In this document: positions 23,991 through 33,560 of the stretch, piece after piece
Layout: each line of letters starts with the position of its first letter
How positions within the stretch are numbered: the stretch's first letter is position 1
Source: Fictibacillus enclensis
Lineage (GTDB): Bacteria > Bacillota > Bacilli > Bacillales > Fictibacillaceae
Direction: 5' to 3'
Assembly: GCF_001457035.1 (NCBI RefSeq)
Contig: NZ_KQ758618.1
Span: forward strand, 1-64,000
Length of the DNA: 64,000 nucleotides
Notes under the pieces: generated by a model
Database searches by the model: none
What the model was told of the DNA's origin: nothing
What the model saw: only the letters and a program-made list of their open reading frames with translations
Position numbers and translations under genes: made by a program

Positions 23991-24479
23991 ATGAAACGGT
24001 TCATATGGTATTGGCTGCCAGTCCTGCTTGTCGCTGGCGGAATCTTTTATTCGTCAGCCACTCCTTATAAACAACAGGATATGAGGCCGACCCTCTCTCA
24101 ATTTTTGAATCATGAAAAGATAGCCAGTATTTTTTCTTCGGTATCTTTTCAGTATGCGGGCAGCGAAGTAAGTATAGAAGCGTTGGGAGCTGCTGGATTT
24201 GTAGAGTTTTTTATCCGCAAATGTGCTCATTTCTCTGTGTATTTCTTGCTTGGATTTCTGCTATTCAGGGTTCTCCGTTTTTATTTCTCAAAAGGAAAAA
24301 CGGCATTGTTTTCCTTTGTTCTAACTGTCGCCTATGCCGCGTCTGATGAAATTCATCAGCATTTCACTTCTGGGCGTTCTCCACACGTGGAAGATGTGAT
24401 GATTGATGCTGGCGGGGGAACGGTGGGCATTCTTATTGCTTTCCTGTTATACAGACGGTATTTCAGAAGTAACCCATAA
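23991..24479 (+). CDS. VanZ-family membrane protein
   Basis: The 162-residue protein has four membrane segments and the VanZ signature: FIRKCAHFSVYFLLGFLLF followed by SDEIHQHFTSGRSPHVEDVM. VanZ proteins contribute to low-level glycopeptide resistance, but most housekeeping members have no known function. The ribosome binding site is weak. The next gene starts 66 nt after the stop, so the two are probably co-transcribed. Confidence 0.85.
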   Translation: MKRFIWYWLPVLLVAGGIFYSSATPYKQQDMRPTLSQFLNHEKIASIFSSVSFQYAGSEVSIEALGAAGFVEFFIRKCAHFSVYFLLGFLLFRVLRFYFSKGKTALFSFVLTVAYAASDEIHQHFTSGRSPHVEDVMIDAGGGTVGILIAFLLYRRYFRSNP

Positions 24480-24545
24480 TAAGGGTTCATGATCAGCCGC
24501 CATCAGCCGATACTATCAGTGAGAAAAAGAAGGCGGTGGCTTGTT

Positions 24546-25343
24546 ATGAAAAAGAAAAAAGTATTATATGTTTTGATTTTTATTATTTGCCTGGGAAGTC
24601 TCGGGTACGGAAATATCCAATACAAACTGAAGCTGGAAGATAAAGCAGAGGCTGCGAAAAAGGATCTGGAGGATCAACGCGCAGCCAGTAAGGAAAGGAA
24701 AGAGAGTAGCACAATGCCTGGTGTCAGTGCACTGACCAAGAATCTTCCGGAAAATGCTCAAGAGGTCATTGCGGAAAGATGGAAGGCTGCAGAAACCGTG
24801 AAGGTGGGAGCGATCGGCTCAGAAACCACCTCGGGGGAAGATAGCTGGGGTACACTTTTTCAGCAGAAACTGCAAGCGGCGTATGGCAAAGAACACATAG
24901 AGTTTTTATCAAAAGGGTTTAAAAATGAATGGTCCATTACGGTCATTAAAGATAAAAAGTATCAGCCGTTGCTGGACCAACGTCTGGATGTGCTGTTGAT
25001 TGAGCCTTTCTTGCTCAATGACAACGGAAAAATTAACATAAGGGATACCCTGGCAAGTCTGGATATCCTGCTGGCTGATGTAAAAAGAGCAAATCCTGAA
25101 ACCGTTGTTTTACTTCAGCCGCCCAATCCGATTTATAAGCCCCGCTTTTATCTTGATCAGGTGAACCAGCTAAAGCGATATGCAAATGAAAAGGGAATGG
25201 CATATATCGATCACTGGTCTGCCTGGCCGGATCAGGAATCAGAAGAGCTGAAGATGTATGTGAATACAGAGAATCATCAGCCAACAAAAAAGGGTGAGCA
25301 GTTGTGGGCTGACGATTTGGCCGACCTGTTTACAGGAAAGTAA
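24546..25343 (+). CDS. SGNH/GDSL-like hydrolase, membrane-anchored
   Basis: The 265-residue protein has an N-terminal anchor (VLYVLIFIICLGSLGYGN), a charged coiled-coil-like linker (about 30-60), and an SGNH-like domain. The block-I region reads VGAIGSETTSGEDSW rather than a clean GDS, so the nucleophile is uncertain. Block III (LLQPPNP) and block V (NHQPTKKGEQLWADDL, with the His near residue 250) are present. It faces the outside and may deacylate a wall polymer or lipid. The ATG at 24546, after AAGGCGGTGG, is preferred over an upstream in-frame ATG at 24489. Confidence 0.75.
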   Translation: MKKKKVLYVLIFIICLGSLGYGNIQYKLKLEDKAEAAKKDLEDQRAASKERKESSTMPGVSALTKNLPENAQEVIAERWKAAETVKVGAIGSETTSGEDSWGTLFQQKLQAAYGKEHIEFLSKGFKNEWSITVIKDKKYQPLLDQRLDVLLIEPFLLNDNGKINIRDTLASLDILLADVKRANPETVVLLQPPNPIYKPRFYLDQVNQLKRYANEKGMAYIDHWSAWPDQESEELKMYVNTENHQPTKKGEQLWADDLADLFTGK

Positions 25344-25345
25344 AA

Positions 25346-25408
25346 AAACTCCCGGGAATGAACGGTTTACTGTTGCTGACAGTTCACTATAAGGCCGGGA
25401 GTTTTTTG
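25346..25408 (+). terminator. Terminator after SGNH hydrolase
   Basis: AACTCCCGG and CCGGGAGTT form the base of a long hairpin whose loop contains a second stem (TGAAC/GTTCA), followed by TTTT. Confidence 0.85.
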
Positions 25409-25575
25409 CGGGATTTGCTTTTTCTTGTCGTGATTTTCAGTGAACGGTCCCATAGGCTTCGACAGCTTATTAATGGGAGATGTTCTATGATAAAAGGGTA
25501 TAGCTTGGCCAATCAACCCTAAAGTTTCCTTTTGAGGACGAAAACTTTAGAAAAGATGGTATTGGAGGGTCAATG

Positions 25576-25704
25576 ATGCTCATGTTTATCGCTGGATGCT
25601 TTGTCGGATCCATCCTGACTGTCTTTATCATGAGTCTGTTGTTTGTATCCAAACGTTCAGATGAAATGAGCGATAGACAGCACAGGAACAAAGAAGAAAA
25701 ATAA
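25576..25704 (+). CDS. Small single-pass membrane protein (DUF3789-like)
   Basis: This 42-residue protein has one membrane helix (MFIAGCFVGSILTVFIMSLL) and a highly charged tail (SKRSDEMSDRQHRNKEEK). It resembles the small DUF3789 family found in Bacillus and its phages. GGAGGG lies 6 nt before the ATG at 25576; ATGs at 25573 and 25582 are alternatives. Confidence 0.6.
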   Translation: MLMFIAGCFVGSILTVFIMSLLFVSKRSDEMSDRQHRNKEEK

Positions 25705-25731
25705 AAGGGTGTACTGCACCTTTTTATTATC
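25701..25731. terminator. Short hairpin between convergent genes
   Basis: AAAAGG-GTG and CAC-CTTTTT pair around TACTG. The stem is short, so the call is tentative. Confidence 0.5.
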
Positions 25732-25732
25732 A

Positions 25733-26164
25733 CTATTGGGACTGCCTTTTCTTAATCTCTTTTAGAGCCACCAATTTCAGGGCTTTCATTTCTTTGGCGG
25801 ACAGCTTCGCCTCTAATGTTGCTTCCATTTCACGTCTTTCATCTTGGGAGACGCCATCCAGTGCTTTATTTTTCATCTCTTTTAACTGATCCAGACCTAC
25901 CTTGTTAATCACCGTTTTCATCGCTTTCTCCTTGGTGTGAAACGGGAGGTCCTTTTCCTCTGCAAGCGAATCAAGATCTTTGCCATCTTCCACGTATTGT
26001 TCAATGGCGGGATCATCCATCAATTTGTCGATATCCTTGTTGTCCACGATTTGTGTTGAAACTTCATTCACCAGCTTGTTGGCTCCGTAGGTTACAAGAG
26101 CTTTATAGCCGAAGTATCCAATGCCGCCAATTAACAGAACAAACACAAGTACCCACTTCATCAT
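25733..26164 (-). CDS. Conserved hypothetical membrane-anchored protein
   Basis: The 143-residue protein has one N-terminal membrane helix (WVLVFVLLIGGIGYFGYKAL). A helical, highly charged body follows (IDKLMDDPAIEQYVEDG near 47-63, then repeated Lys/Glu helices up to the end). The pattern is common in Bacillaceae hypotheticals. No catalytic motif is visible. It lies 66 nt downstream of the L,D-transpeptidase on the same strand and may share its transcript. Confidence 0.7.
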   Translation of the reverse strand: MMKWVLVFVLLIGGIGYFGYKALVTYGANKLVNEVSTQIVDNKDIDKLMDDPAIEQYVEDGKDLDSLAEEKDLPFHTKEKAMKTVINKVGLDQLKEMKNKALDGVSQDERREMEATLEAKLSAKEMKALKLVALKEIKKRQSQ

Positions 26165-26230
26165 AGAAATTGCCCCCAGGCTTTTTGTCTTATATAGATA
26201 CCAGGTTTTTTATAGCTTCCTGACGGTTTA

Positions 26231-26944
26231 TCAGTACATTTCCTTCATCTGCTTTTCAGTCCCCTGGATAAATACCGGTTTTTTTGAGGGATCCATCCAT
26301 CGAAGCAGCTGTAGCACGTTTTCTTTGGAAGTAGCCGTACAGCCTGCTGTTGGTTTGTCGGAGGCTCTCCATACATGAAAGAAAATGGCGCTTCCGTCAC
26401 CTTTGACGATAGGATCCATATTGTATTCAATAACGGCACCATAATGGTACAGAGGCTCCAGCTGCATTCTCTCAAATGACTTCCATCGTTTGTTAGGGTC
26501 TCCTTTGTAAACGATCCATTTGTTATAATCCTTGGACGTTACATCGTCCACCCAATAGTCGTACTGATCGGTTTTCGTGTACTTGAGGGTGATTCCTGAA
26601 GGCTTTTTGACGGTTCCAAAGCTTCGCCCAATATCATAGATACCGGCAGGAGATTTGCCATCACCTTCTTTTTTGGCAGGGCTGATTCCATTTTTGCCGA
26701 TTACGGCCGGCATGGAATATTTCTTGACCCATTTTTTCTTCACATATTCATACGCTGTAATTTTGCCTGTAAATTCATCTGCTTTATCTGCTGTAACAAA
26801 AACGATTTGTTTGGCTTTCTTTTCTTTATAAACCTTATTGAGCAGTTTCTTTTGGTGAGAGGGTATGGAACTGGCATAAGCGGGTGTAAACACACTAAAC
26901 AACAAGATACCTAAAACGAGAAAACTGAGAACTTTTTTCATCAT
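26231..26944 (-). CDS. Secreted L,D-transpeptidase (YkuD/ErfK-type)
   Basis: The 237-residue protein has a signal peptide (VLSFLVLGILLFSVF, cleavage after AYA-S) and a catalytic domain. It carries the motif FFHVWRASDKPTAGCTATS near the C-terminus, with the conserved His and catalytic Cys of the YkuD/ErfK fold. It also has the earlier block DGKSPAGIYDIG typical of the ErfK/YafK subgroup. It would crosslink or modify peptidoglycan stem peptides outside the cell. AAAGGAATGA precedes the ATG. Confidence 0.85.
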   Translation of the reverse strand: MMKKVLSFLVLGILLFSVFTPAYASSIPSHQKKLLNKVYKEKKAKQIVFVTADKADEFTGKITAYEYVKKKWVKKYSMPAVIGKNGISPAKKEGDGKSPAGIYDIGRSFGTVKKPSGITLKYTKTDQYDYWVDDVTSKDYNKWIVYKGDPNKRWKSFERMQLEPLYHYGAVIEYNMDPIVKGDGSAIFFHVWRASDKPTAGCTATSKENVLQLLRWMDPSKKPVFIQGTEKQMKEMY

Positions 26945-27225
26945 TCATTCCTTTCTTAAACTGTTTTTCTTTTATTATACAATTTCTTCTATATCAGGAA
27001 AGCTCGTGCTCTGTTTTTAAGCAAAAGAACCTAGTAATCTTACAGAAAATGTGTATTTTTTACTAGGCGGAAGAGTAGAGTGAAACAGGGGGCATGCGTC
27101 ATTTAATCAAACCCGTGACCTTTATTTAACAAAAAGATACGCAAATATTCTTATGTTCTGAAAGAAGGTTATACACGTATAATTAGAGAGTTAGGGAGAA
27201 ATGACGAATCTTAGGGGGGAAAAGC

Positions 27226-28845
27226 ATGAAAAAAACGATATGGTCTCTAGTACTGGCTGTTGTTGTCAGTTTGTCTGCATTCAGCTTTACACCGTCTGCA
27301 TCGGCAGCCAGTTATGTTGACCCTATTCAGACGTATACATACTCGGAGATGACTACCGATATGAAGCAATTGGCAAAAGCGTATCCGGATCTGGTCCAGT
27401 ATCGTGCGCTTGGCACAACCAAATATGGAAGGACGGTCTGGGCAATTAAACTCGGAAAAGGGGATGCCACCGTCTTCTATAATGCTTCTCATCATGCCAG
27501 GGAATGGATTACAACGAACATTGCGATGGAAATGGTAGATGCCTACGCGGATGCGTATAAGAAAAACACCACCTATCAGGGCTATAATGTTCGCAGTCTA
27601 TTAAATGATGTGTCGATCTGGATCGTACCGATGGTGAATCCTGACGGAGTCACTCTTCAGCAGTCAGGTCTTAAAGAGTTTCCAAAATCGGCCCACAGCG
27701 GGTTGATTAAAATGAACAAGGGCAGCACCAATTTCAAAAGATGGAAAGCCAATGCGCAAGGCATTGACTTGAACCGCCAATATCCAGCAGGCTGGAATGA
27801 GATTCCACGAAGCGAAGCACCTAGTCCTTCTTATCAAATGTACAAAGGAACAAAACCGCTCGAAGCACCGGAAGTGAAGCTGCTCTATAATTTCACCTCC
27901 TATGTGGATCCTGAAGTCACCATTTCTTATCATACATCAGGGCGTATTCTGTATTGGCACTACCTGAATAAAAAGGAAAATTATAACCGCGATTATGCGA
28001 TGGCGAAAACCTTTTCGTCCATGACAGGCTATCCTTTGGTAAAACCGAATGACAGCAAGAAGGGAGGGGGCTATAAGGATTGGTTCATTACCCAATATGG
28101 ACGACCGGCCTTTACCCCTGAGCTGAGCTATCATGTCGGCGCAACCAATCCTCCGGTTTCGGTCATTAATGAAGAATGGAAGCGCAACCGTAAAGCCGCA
28201 TTGTTTGTGGCTAATGAAGGGAAAAAGCTGTGGGAAAAGAAGTTTACAAAAACAAGCAAAGTTATAACAACTTTTGCGCCGTTTAATCTTTACGATCGCC
28301 CGGGTTCAGCTTACAAAACGAGTACAAAGCTTAAAGCACAAAAGCTGACCGTCATCGGAACGAAAGGGAACTATTTTAGAATCAATACGAAGGATTACGG
28401 CAAAAAGTGGATCCTAAAGGACAATTATGTATCAGGAACCGTGAACGATTTCCATACAAAGCCAAAGAACTTCCTGGTAAAGGAGAGTACACCGCTCTAC
28501 TATTCGCCGATATCAACCAAGAAATCCACAAGCAACCTTTATCCGGGTGAAGTAAAAGCCATCAAGTCATACGGCAGCTACTACGCGGTAAAGACGAAAT
28601 TTAGTTATGATTTATGGATTAAAAAGGACAGCAAAATTACTGAATTTAATCCGGCAGCGGTCAATCAGAAAATTGTTCTGAAACCGGACGCCACACCGCT
28701 GTATTTGTTGCCGCTTGATTCCAAGAAAACCGATACGAACCTTACACCTCAGACCGTAACCGCAACGAAAAAGTGGAACAACTGGTTCTATGTCGAAGGC
28801 AAGGACAAAGACAAGATGGCTGTGAAAGGCTGGATCAAACAATAA
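27226..28845 (+). CDS. Secreted M14 zinc carboxypeptidase with C-terminal SH3-like repeats
   Basis: The 539-residue protein has a signal peptide (SLVLAVVVSLSAFSF, then SASA-AS) and an M14 domain. The first zinc site is HxxE in HHAREW (H90, E93). The third ligand is in SYHTSG and the catalytic Glu in FTPELSY. NPDGV and the Arg-rich GIDLNRQYP block place it with gamma-D-glutamyl-L-diamino acid peptidase/carboxypeptidase T relatives. From about residue 350 there are three SH3-like repeats of about 65 residues (for example TPLYYSPISTKKSTSNL), probably wall-binding. It likely trims peptides or wall stem peptides. A promoter with TATAAT at 27178-27183 precedes it. Confidence 0.85.
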   Translation: MKKTIWSLVLAVVVSLSAFSFTPSASAASYVDPIQTYTYSEMTTDMKQLAKAYPDLVQYRALGTTKYGRTVWAIKLGKGDATVFYNASHHAREWITTNIAMEMVDAYADAYKKNTTYQGYNVRSLLNDVSIWIVPMVNPDGVTLQQSGLKEFPKSAHSGLIKMNKGSTNFKRWKANAQGIDLNRQYPAGWNEIPRSEAPSPSYQMYKGTKPLEAPEVKLLYNFTSYVDPEVTISYHTSGRILYWHYLNKKENYNRDYAMAKTFSSMTGYPLVKPNDSKKGGGYKDWFITQYGRPAFTPELSYHVGATNPPVSVINEEWKRNRKAALFVANEGKKLWEKKFTKTSKVITTFAPFNLYDRPGSAYKTSTKLKAQKLTVIGTKGNYFRINTKDYGKKWILKDNYVSGTVNDFHTKPKNFLVKESTPLYYSPISTKKSTSNLYPGEVKAIKSYGSYYAVKTKFSYDLWIKKDSKITEFNPAAVNQKIVLKPDATPLYLLPLDSKKTDTNLTPQTVTATKKWNNWFYVEGKDKDKMAVKGWIKQ

Positions 28846-28854
28846 TAAATAACA

Positions 28855-28885
28855 AAAAAAGGCTGCCGTTTGGCAGTCTTTTTCA
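28855..28885 (+). terminator. Terminator after carboxypeptidase
   Basis: AAAAGGCTGCC and GGCAGTCTTTTT pair around GTTT. Confidence 0.85.
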
Positions 28886-28934
28886 ATTCAAAAAGCATCT
28901 GAAAACATACCCCTGGCCACTAAGGAAAACACTA

Positions 28935-28968
28935 AAAAAAGTCCACGGGAATTGTGGACTTTCTTTTA
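28935..28968. terminator. Terminator of nucleotidase gene (bidirectional)
   Basis: AAAGTCCAC and GTGGACTTT are perfect arms with A and T runs on the two sides, placed at the 3' end of the minus-strand nucleotidase. Confidence 0.88.
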
Positions 28969-28972
28969 TTGC

Positions 28973-31900
28973 TTATGGTTTTGCTACATCAACAATGCGG
29001 TCTTCATCTTTTGGATCTACCGTTTTTAGTTTTGCGACATAGTCTCGAAGGTTTTCCCAGTCAGAAAAACCAAGATCGGTTACACGGCCATCTTCATACG
29101 CCTTTTTGAACACCTGATAGTTGTCGCCGCCTTTGGCTGTAAAAGCATTGGTTGCTACAACATAGTCCTTTGATGGATCAAGAGCAGTAAATTGACCAGG
29201 CGATTCTTCTACTTCGGCAGATATGATACGCTCTCCGGCTGGCTTTGAGCTGTCAAACTTAACTTTCATACCAGACATGTGCAGGAACGCACCACTTTCA
29301 TTTGGTACTTGGTCTACACTGTGCTCAAGCGCCTGCAGGATTTCTGCTCCGGTCAGATTTATCGTAGCCAGTGTGTTGCCGAAAGGAAGAGTGGTCAGCA
29401 CTTCGCCAAGGGTAATGTCACCTGCATTGATTTCAGAGCGGATTCCGCCTCCATTTTGGAGGGCAATGACGGTTTTTGAATTAAACTGCTTAGCTTTATC
29501 AAGCATTGCGTCTGTAATCAGGTTGCCAAGCGGTGTCTCGTTGCTGCGGACGCTTGGACCGCCAGTCGATGAACGGGGATTTTCCAATGCTTTAACCGCC
29601 GTTGCACCCGTTGATGTATTCTTTAGATCATCAATTTTTGAAGAATACTTTTTCAGAAGATCTGCCGCCGCAGGGTCTTCCTGCTGGTCAGCCACTTTAA
29701 TTAGTTTGCCATCTTCCTTTACTACTTTTCCGTTCTCGTCGAAATCAACGTCAAGTGTACCTAGGAAGTCGCTGTATTGGTAGGCTTGAACGATAACGGT
29801 TGGATCTTTGTCTTTTCCGTTTTCGTCTGCAGATACCACTACAGGCTGATCAAGCTCGGTATGGCTGTGTCCGCCAACAATAACATCAATGCCATCGACC
29901 TGTTTGGCAAGCTCTAGGTCATTATCATACGCAGGATTATCGTCATACCCGATGTGGGTTACAGCAACGATTTTGTTAATGCCGCGGTCTTCGAATGATT
30001 TTACCGCTTTTTCTGCTTCATCTTTATAGTTTTTGAATACTACCGCTTCAGGGCTGGAGATATCCTTTGTTTCTTCAGTCGTTAATCCGAATATCCCCAC
30101 TTTTTCTCCATCCACTTCTTTTACAATGCCGGTGTAGATATTTCCGTTCTTTGGAGAAGAGGAAATATCATTGGATTGCAGTCCGTCAAACAGGCTGTCT
30201 TTTGAAAAATCAACATTTGCACTGACGAACGGGAAGTTGGCCTTTTGGATAAAGTCGGATAATGCTTTGTGGCCATCCGGACTTGCGCCCAGATCAAATT
30301 CATGGTTGCCGAATGTCATCACATCATATTTTGCGAGATTCATAAAATCAAGGTCTGCTAGTCCCTTGAATTCGTTAAAGTAAAGGGTCCCGGAAAACAC
30401 GTCTCCCGCATCAATCAGCAAAGAGCTTGGCTTTTGGGCACGCACATTTTTGATAGCTGTAATGCGTTTTGCCACATTATCAAGATGAGCGTGTGTATCA
30501 TTTGTATGCATGAGGGATAAGGTAAAGTCTTCTGGCGCGCTGCCTTTCAGGTCATACTTGTAGATTCCGAAGCCTTTATCATCCGTTTTTCCTGTGTAGG
30601 AGATTTTGCTTTCAGGTGTTAAGTATTGTGCACCATTTGGTGAAGAAGTGAAGGTGACCTCAGCATCTCCCTGGATGGGTACGATGGACCAGTTGTTATC
30701 GGCTGTTGGAGTGATTTCCTTCTGGTCCGTGATATAGTCCATCAGGATCTGACGGTTTTCATCTGCGGAATCCACGACATATTCGGCACCTTTGATGCCC
30801 GGGAAGTTTCCGCCGCCAGAGGCACGGTAATTATTGGTGACAACGATAAAGTCCTGATCCGGATCAATCGGCTGTCCGTTGTATTCAAGGTTATTAATAC
30901 GGTTGGAATCCGAAACCTTTGCGCCTTTGACATCATAGCGGGCAGGCTTTGTTACATCGATTTGATAGGTTACACCATCAATAACATCAAAGTTGTATAC
31001 AGGGAAGTTGTCATTTAACAGCTTTTGTTCCCCTGATTTCATCGGATCAATGGTATTGAATTTCCCAGCGGACATCTCAAGCCATTCTTTTACATCTGAT
31101 CCTTTGATCTTTATGGCTTTTAATGTGTTGTCATACAAATACAGATCTGCTGCACTGCGGATGGTCAGGTCACCTTTTTTGATTTCTGTGTATTCGTCGA
31201 CGCCATTACGTCCTGCTTTAAATGGAGCGCCAACAGATAGAACCGGTAAATCTTTGTATTGCGGTTTGTTGGTTTTGATATAGTTTTCTACGTACCATTT
31301 TTGGGCATTGGTGACGACCTGAACGGATGGGTCATCCTTCACCAGCGCAAAGTAGCTGTAAATATCGTCGGTTGTTTTGCCGATCGGTGTATTCACATAC
31401 TTAATGGTTGCATCAACGTCTTTTTTGACAGCATTCACGATTTTAGCATCTTCTGGTGCTTTGTAGCCGGTCGCTTTATCGTAGATGGCCTTTGTGGAGG
31501 ATTGCGTGTTGTAAACCTTCCACTTGTTTTTTACTTTTTGAAGGTTGAGGTCAATGATCCCCAGGTTGCTTCCGCCGTAACCAGCTTGAACAGCCGGTAC
31601 ACCATTGATGGTTCCTTTTGCATTGTCGACACCAGGAAGAACGTTTCCTTGTGCGTCTTTAAACAATGGATCGAGCGACTTTTCGTCCGCTGCAGGGAAC
31701 ACTTTATGTGTATGTGAGAAGGTAATAGCGTCAATTTCCTTCACTTTGCTCAGTGAGTAGATGACATCTTCCTGGTTCTTGGTATCTCCATTGAACCCTG
31801 AGTGCGTCATGGCGATAATGATATCGGCACCCTCTCTTTTCATTTGCGGAACAAAGCGTTTTGCAGTTTCAATGATTCCCCGTGTCATTACTTTTCCTTC

Positions 31901-32857
31901 AAGATTGTTTTTGTCCCAATCCATGATTTGCGGTGTTACAAGACCGAGGTAACCGATTTTTAGCGTGCTTTTCTTGCCGTTCTGGTCAACTACTTTTTTC
32001 TTTACAATTTTATAGGGCGTGAATTTGTTCTTATTGTTGTAAGGGTTGTCATCTTTGTCAAGTTTAAAGACGTTGGCGTTAATGTAAGGGAAGTTGGCGC
32101 CTTTAATCGCATTCTGCAAGTAGTCCAATCCATAGTTGAATTCGTGGTTTCCGAATGTAGCCATGTCATAGCCCATCTGATTCATCGCTTTATAGACGGG
32201 GTGGATCTCGCCTTTTTTAAGAGGATCGATTTTGGCTTTATATGTTCCAAGCGGTGTTCCCTGAATCAAGTCCCCATTGTCTACGAGGACACTGTTTTTT
32301 ACTTCTTTGCGTGCTTGCTTTACAAGTGTGGCTGTCTTGGAAATTCCAAGAACATCGGAAGGTGCAGCTTTATAATAATCATAGGCTACAAGATTTGTAT
32401 GAATATCGGTAGTTTCCATGATACGAAGATTGGTAGGTGATGTGGAAACTGGTGTTGCGAGGTTCTTGCCAAAATTGCTGGTATCGCCGTTGTAATTCTT
32501 TACGACAGAAACCTGGACCCAGTAGGATGGATTTTTGGAATTGAAGTGTGCTGAAAACTCGGAGCTTTTCTTGATGTCGGTTTTAACCGCTCTTTGTGAT
32601 ACGGTTTTTTTACCCTTCATCAGCTGGAAAACAACTGCTTCTTTGCCAGGGTTCCCTTTTTGAGGAGTAACGGTGACAGAAACATTTGTGCCCTTGGAGA
32701 AATCCACATATGGAGCGGATATTTTAAATGGTTCTTTTGGCGCAGATTTCTTGGCAGGTTTTGCTGCCGCAAACGTTGGGTTAGCCAATTGAGAGGAAAC
32801 TAGTCCAATGGCGAGAGATGAGGCCAGTAACTTCTTGAAAGTTCCAGTAAATGACAT
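28973..32857 (-). CDS. yfkN: Secreted multifunctional nucleotidase/cyclic phosphodiesterase (YfkN-like)
   Basis: The 1294-residue protein has a signal peptide and a leading beta domain (about 40-140). Two tandem metallophosphoesterase plus 5'-nucleotidase units follow. Unit 1 has METTDIHTN, GDLIQGTP, GNHEFNYG and a substrate domain with YRASGGGNFPG. Unit 2 has MHTNDTHAHL, DAGDVFSGTLYFNE, GNHEFDLG and the GGGIRSEINAGDITLGE signature. This is the layout of B. subtilis YfkN, which hydrolyses 2',3'-cyclic nucleotides and nucleoside 3'- and 5'-phosphates. Unlike YfkN, it ends after the second unit, without a C-terminal LPxTG-type sorting signal, so it is probably released. Role: phosphate and nucleoside scavenging. 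Confidence 0.87.
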   Translation of the reverse strand: MSFTGTFKKLLASSLAIGLVSSQLANPTFAAAKPAKKSAPKEPFKISAPYVDFSKGTNVSVTVTPQKGNPGKEAVVFQLMKGKKTVSQRAVKTDIKKSSEFSAHFNSKNPSYWVQVSVVKNYNGDTSNFGKNLATPVSTSPTNLRIMETTDIHTNLVAYDYYKAAPSDVLGISKTATLVKQARKEVKNSVLVDNGDLIQGTPLGTYKAKIDPLKKGEIHPVYKAMNQMGYDMATFGNHEFNYGLDYLQNAIKGANFPYINANVFKLDKDDNPYNNKNKFTPYKIVKKKVVDQNGKKSTLKIGYLGLVTPQIMDWDKNNLEGKVMTRGIIETAKRFVPQMKREGADIIIAMTHSGFNGDTKNQEDVIYSLSKVKEIDAITFSHTHKVFPAADEKSLDPLFKDAQGNVLPGVDNAKGTINGVPAVQAGYGGSNLGIIDLNLQKVKNKWKVYNTQSSTKAIYDKATGYKAPEDAKIVNAVKKDVDATIKYVNTPIGKTTDDIYSYFALVKDDPSVQVVTNAQKWYVENYIKTNKPQYKDLPVLSVGAPFKAGRNGVDEYTEIKKGDLTIRSAADLYLYDNTLKAIKIKGSDVKEWLEMSAGKFNTIDPMKSGEQKLLNDNFPVYNFDVIDGVTYQIDVTKPARYDVKGAKVSDSNRINNLEYNGQPIDPDQDFIVVTNNYRASGGGNFPGIKGAEYVVDSADENRQILMDYITDQKEITPTADNNWSIVPIQGDAEVTFTSSPNGAQYLTPESKISYTGKTDDKGFGIYKYDLKGSAPEDFTLSLMHTNDTHAHLDNVAKRITAIKNVRAQKPSSLLIDAGDVFSGTLYFNEFKGLADLDFMNLAKYDVMTFGNHEFDLGASPDGHKALSDFIQKANFPFVSANVDFSKDSLFDGLQSNDISSSPKNGNIYTGIVKEVDGEKVGIFGLTTEETKDISSPEAVVFKNYKDEAEKAVKSFEDRGINKIVAVTHIGYDDNPAYDNDLELAKQVDGIDVIVGGHSHTELDQPVVVSADENGKDKDPTVIVQAYQYSDFLGTLDVDFDENGKVVKEDGKLIKVADQQEDPAAADLLKKYSSKIDDLKNTSTGATAVKALENPRSSTGGPSVRSNETPLGNLITDAMLDKAKQFNSKTVIALQNGGGIRSEINAGDITLGEVLTTLPFGNTLATINLTGAEILQALEHSVDQVPNESGAFLHMSGMKVKFDSSKPAGERIISAEVEESPGQFTALDPSKDYVVATNAFTAKGGDNYQVFKKAYEDGRVTDLGFSDWENLRDYVAKLKTVDPKDEDRIVDVAKP

Positions 32858-33065
32858 AGATTCACAGCCTTTCCTTATTTTGCACTGCTCAAATAATATA
32901 TCACGAAAGTCCCAGAAGTTTGTAGAGTTTTTTGAATTATTTTAGGCGCTGGGACAAAAGGATAGAGGCAGATGGAGGAAGGATTATGGCGCTCTATGTA
33001 GAAATTTCTTTTGCTGGCGGCTGATCGATGTTTCAGCTGTTCTATATAGAAGGAGGAATAAAAGG

Positions 33066-33410
33066 ATGAGCGTCCTTCCATGCCAAGGCTGCAAGGGATT
33101 ATGCTGCGGTCCAGTAGCGGTAACTGAAACAGAGTTGAAAAAAATCAGAAAGAAAGTAAAAAGCATGCCTCGTAAACTACGGAATGAACTTGAGCAACAG
33201 ACGCGCTTTTTCGGAACGTGCATCTTTTATGACATGGAAAAAGACCGGTGCGGAATATATTCAGCCCGGCCGGAGGTCTGTCAAAAATTTGGCTACCATA
33301 AAGAGTTGGTCTGCTTCAAAAACCCGGGACTGGCAGTTGATGGCCAGCCTCTTGAACACAAAACGATCGGGGTTTTGTCGGTGGATTATACATGGAACGA
33401 TTTTAAGTAA
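33066..33410 (+). CDS. YkgJ-family cysteine cluster protein
   Basis: The 114-residue protein has the CxxCxxxCC pattern at its N-terminus (CQGCKGLCC), then a CIFY segment, a CGIYSARPEVCQKFG block and a late Cys. This is the YkgJ (zinc or iron-sulfur binding, UPF0153) pattern. AGGAGGAAT precedes the ATG. The cofactor and function are not established for this family. Confidence 0.82.
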   Translation: MSVLPCQGCKGLCCGPVAVTETELKKIRKKVKSMPRKLRNELEQQTRFFGTCIFYDMEKDRCGIYSARPEVCQKFGYHKELVCFKNPGLAVDGQPLEHKTIGVLSVDYTWNDFK

Positions 33411-33560
33411 AGCTTCTTGCGTAATTTTAAAAGTAGTTGTTTTCCCTTCCAGGCTGCTCGCTTTTTTCATTTTCGAAGATCTCGCACCTTTCACTACAAC
33501 AACTTATCAATGAAGGTGCAGGAAAATTGCTCCCAAGCAACAGTCATTTTGTAAGGGCTA

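Noticed and set aside
28973-32857. Plus-strand frames inside the nucleotidase gene (for example 29223-29783 and 31259-31717)
   Set aside because: They are complements of strongly conserved catalytic blocks on the minus strand and have no domain signature of their own.
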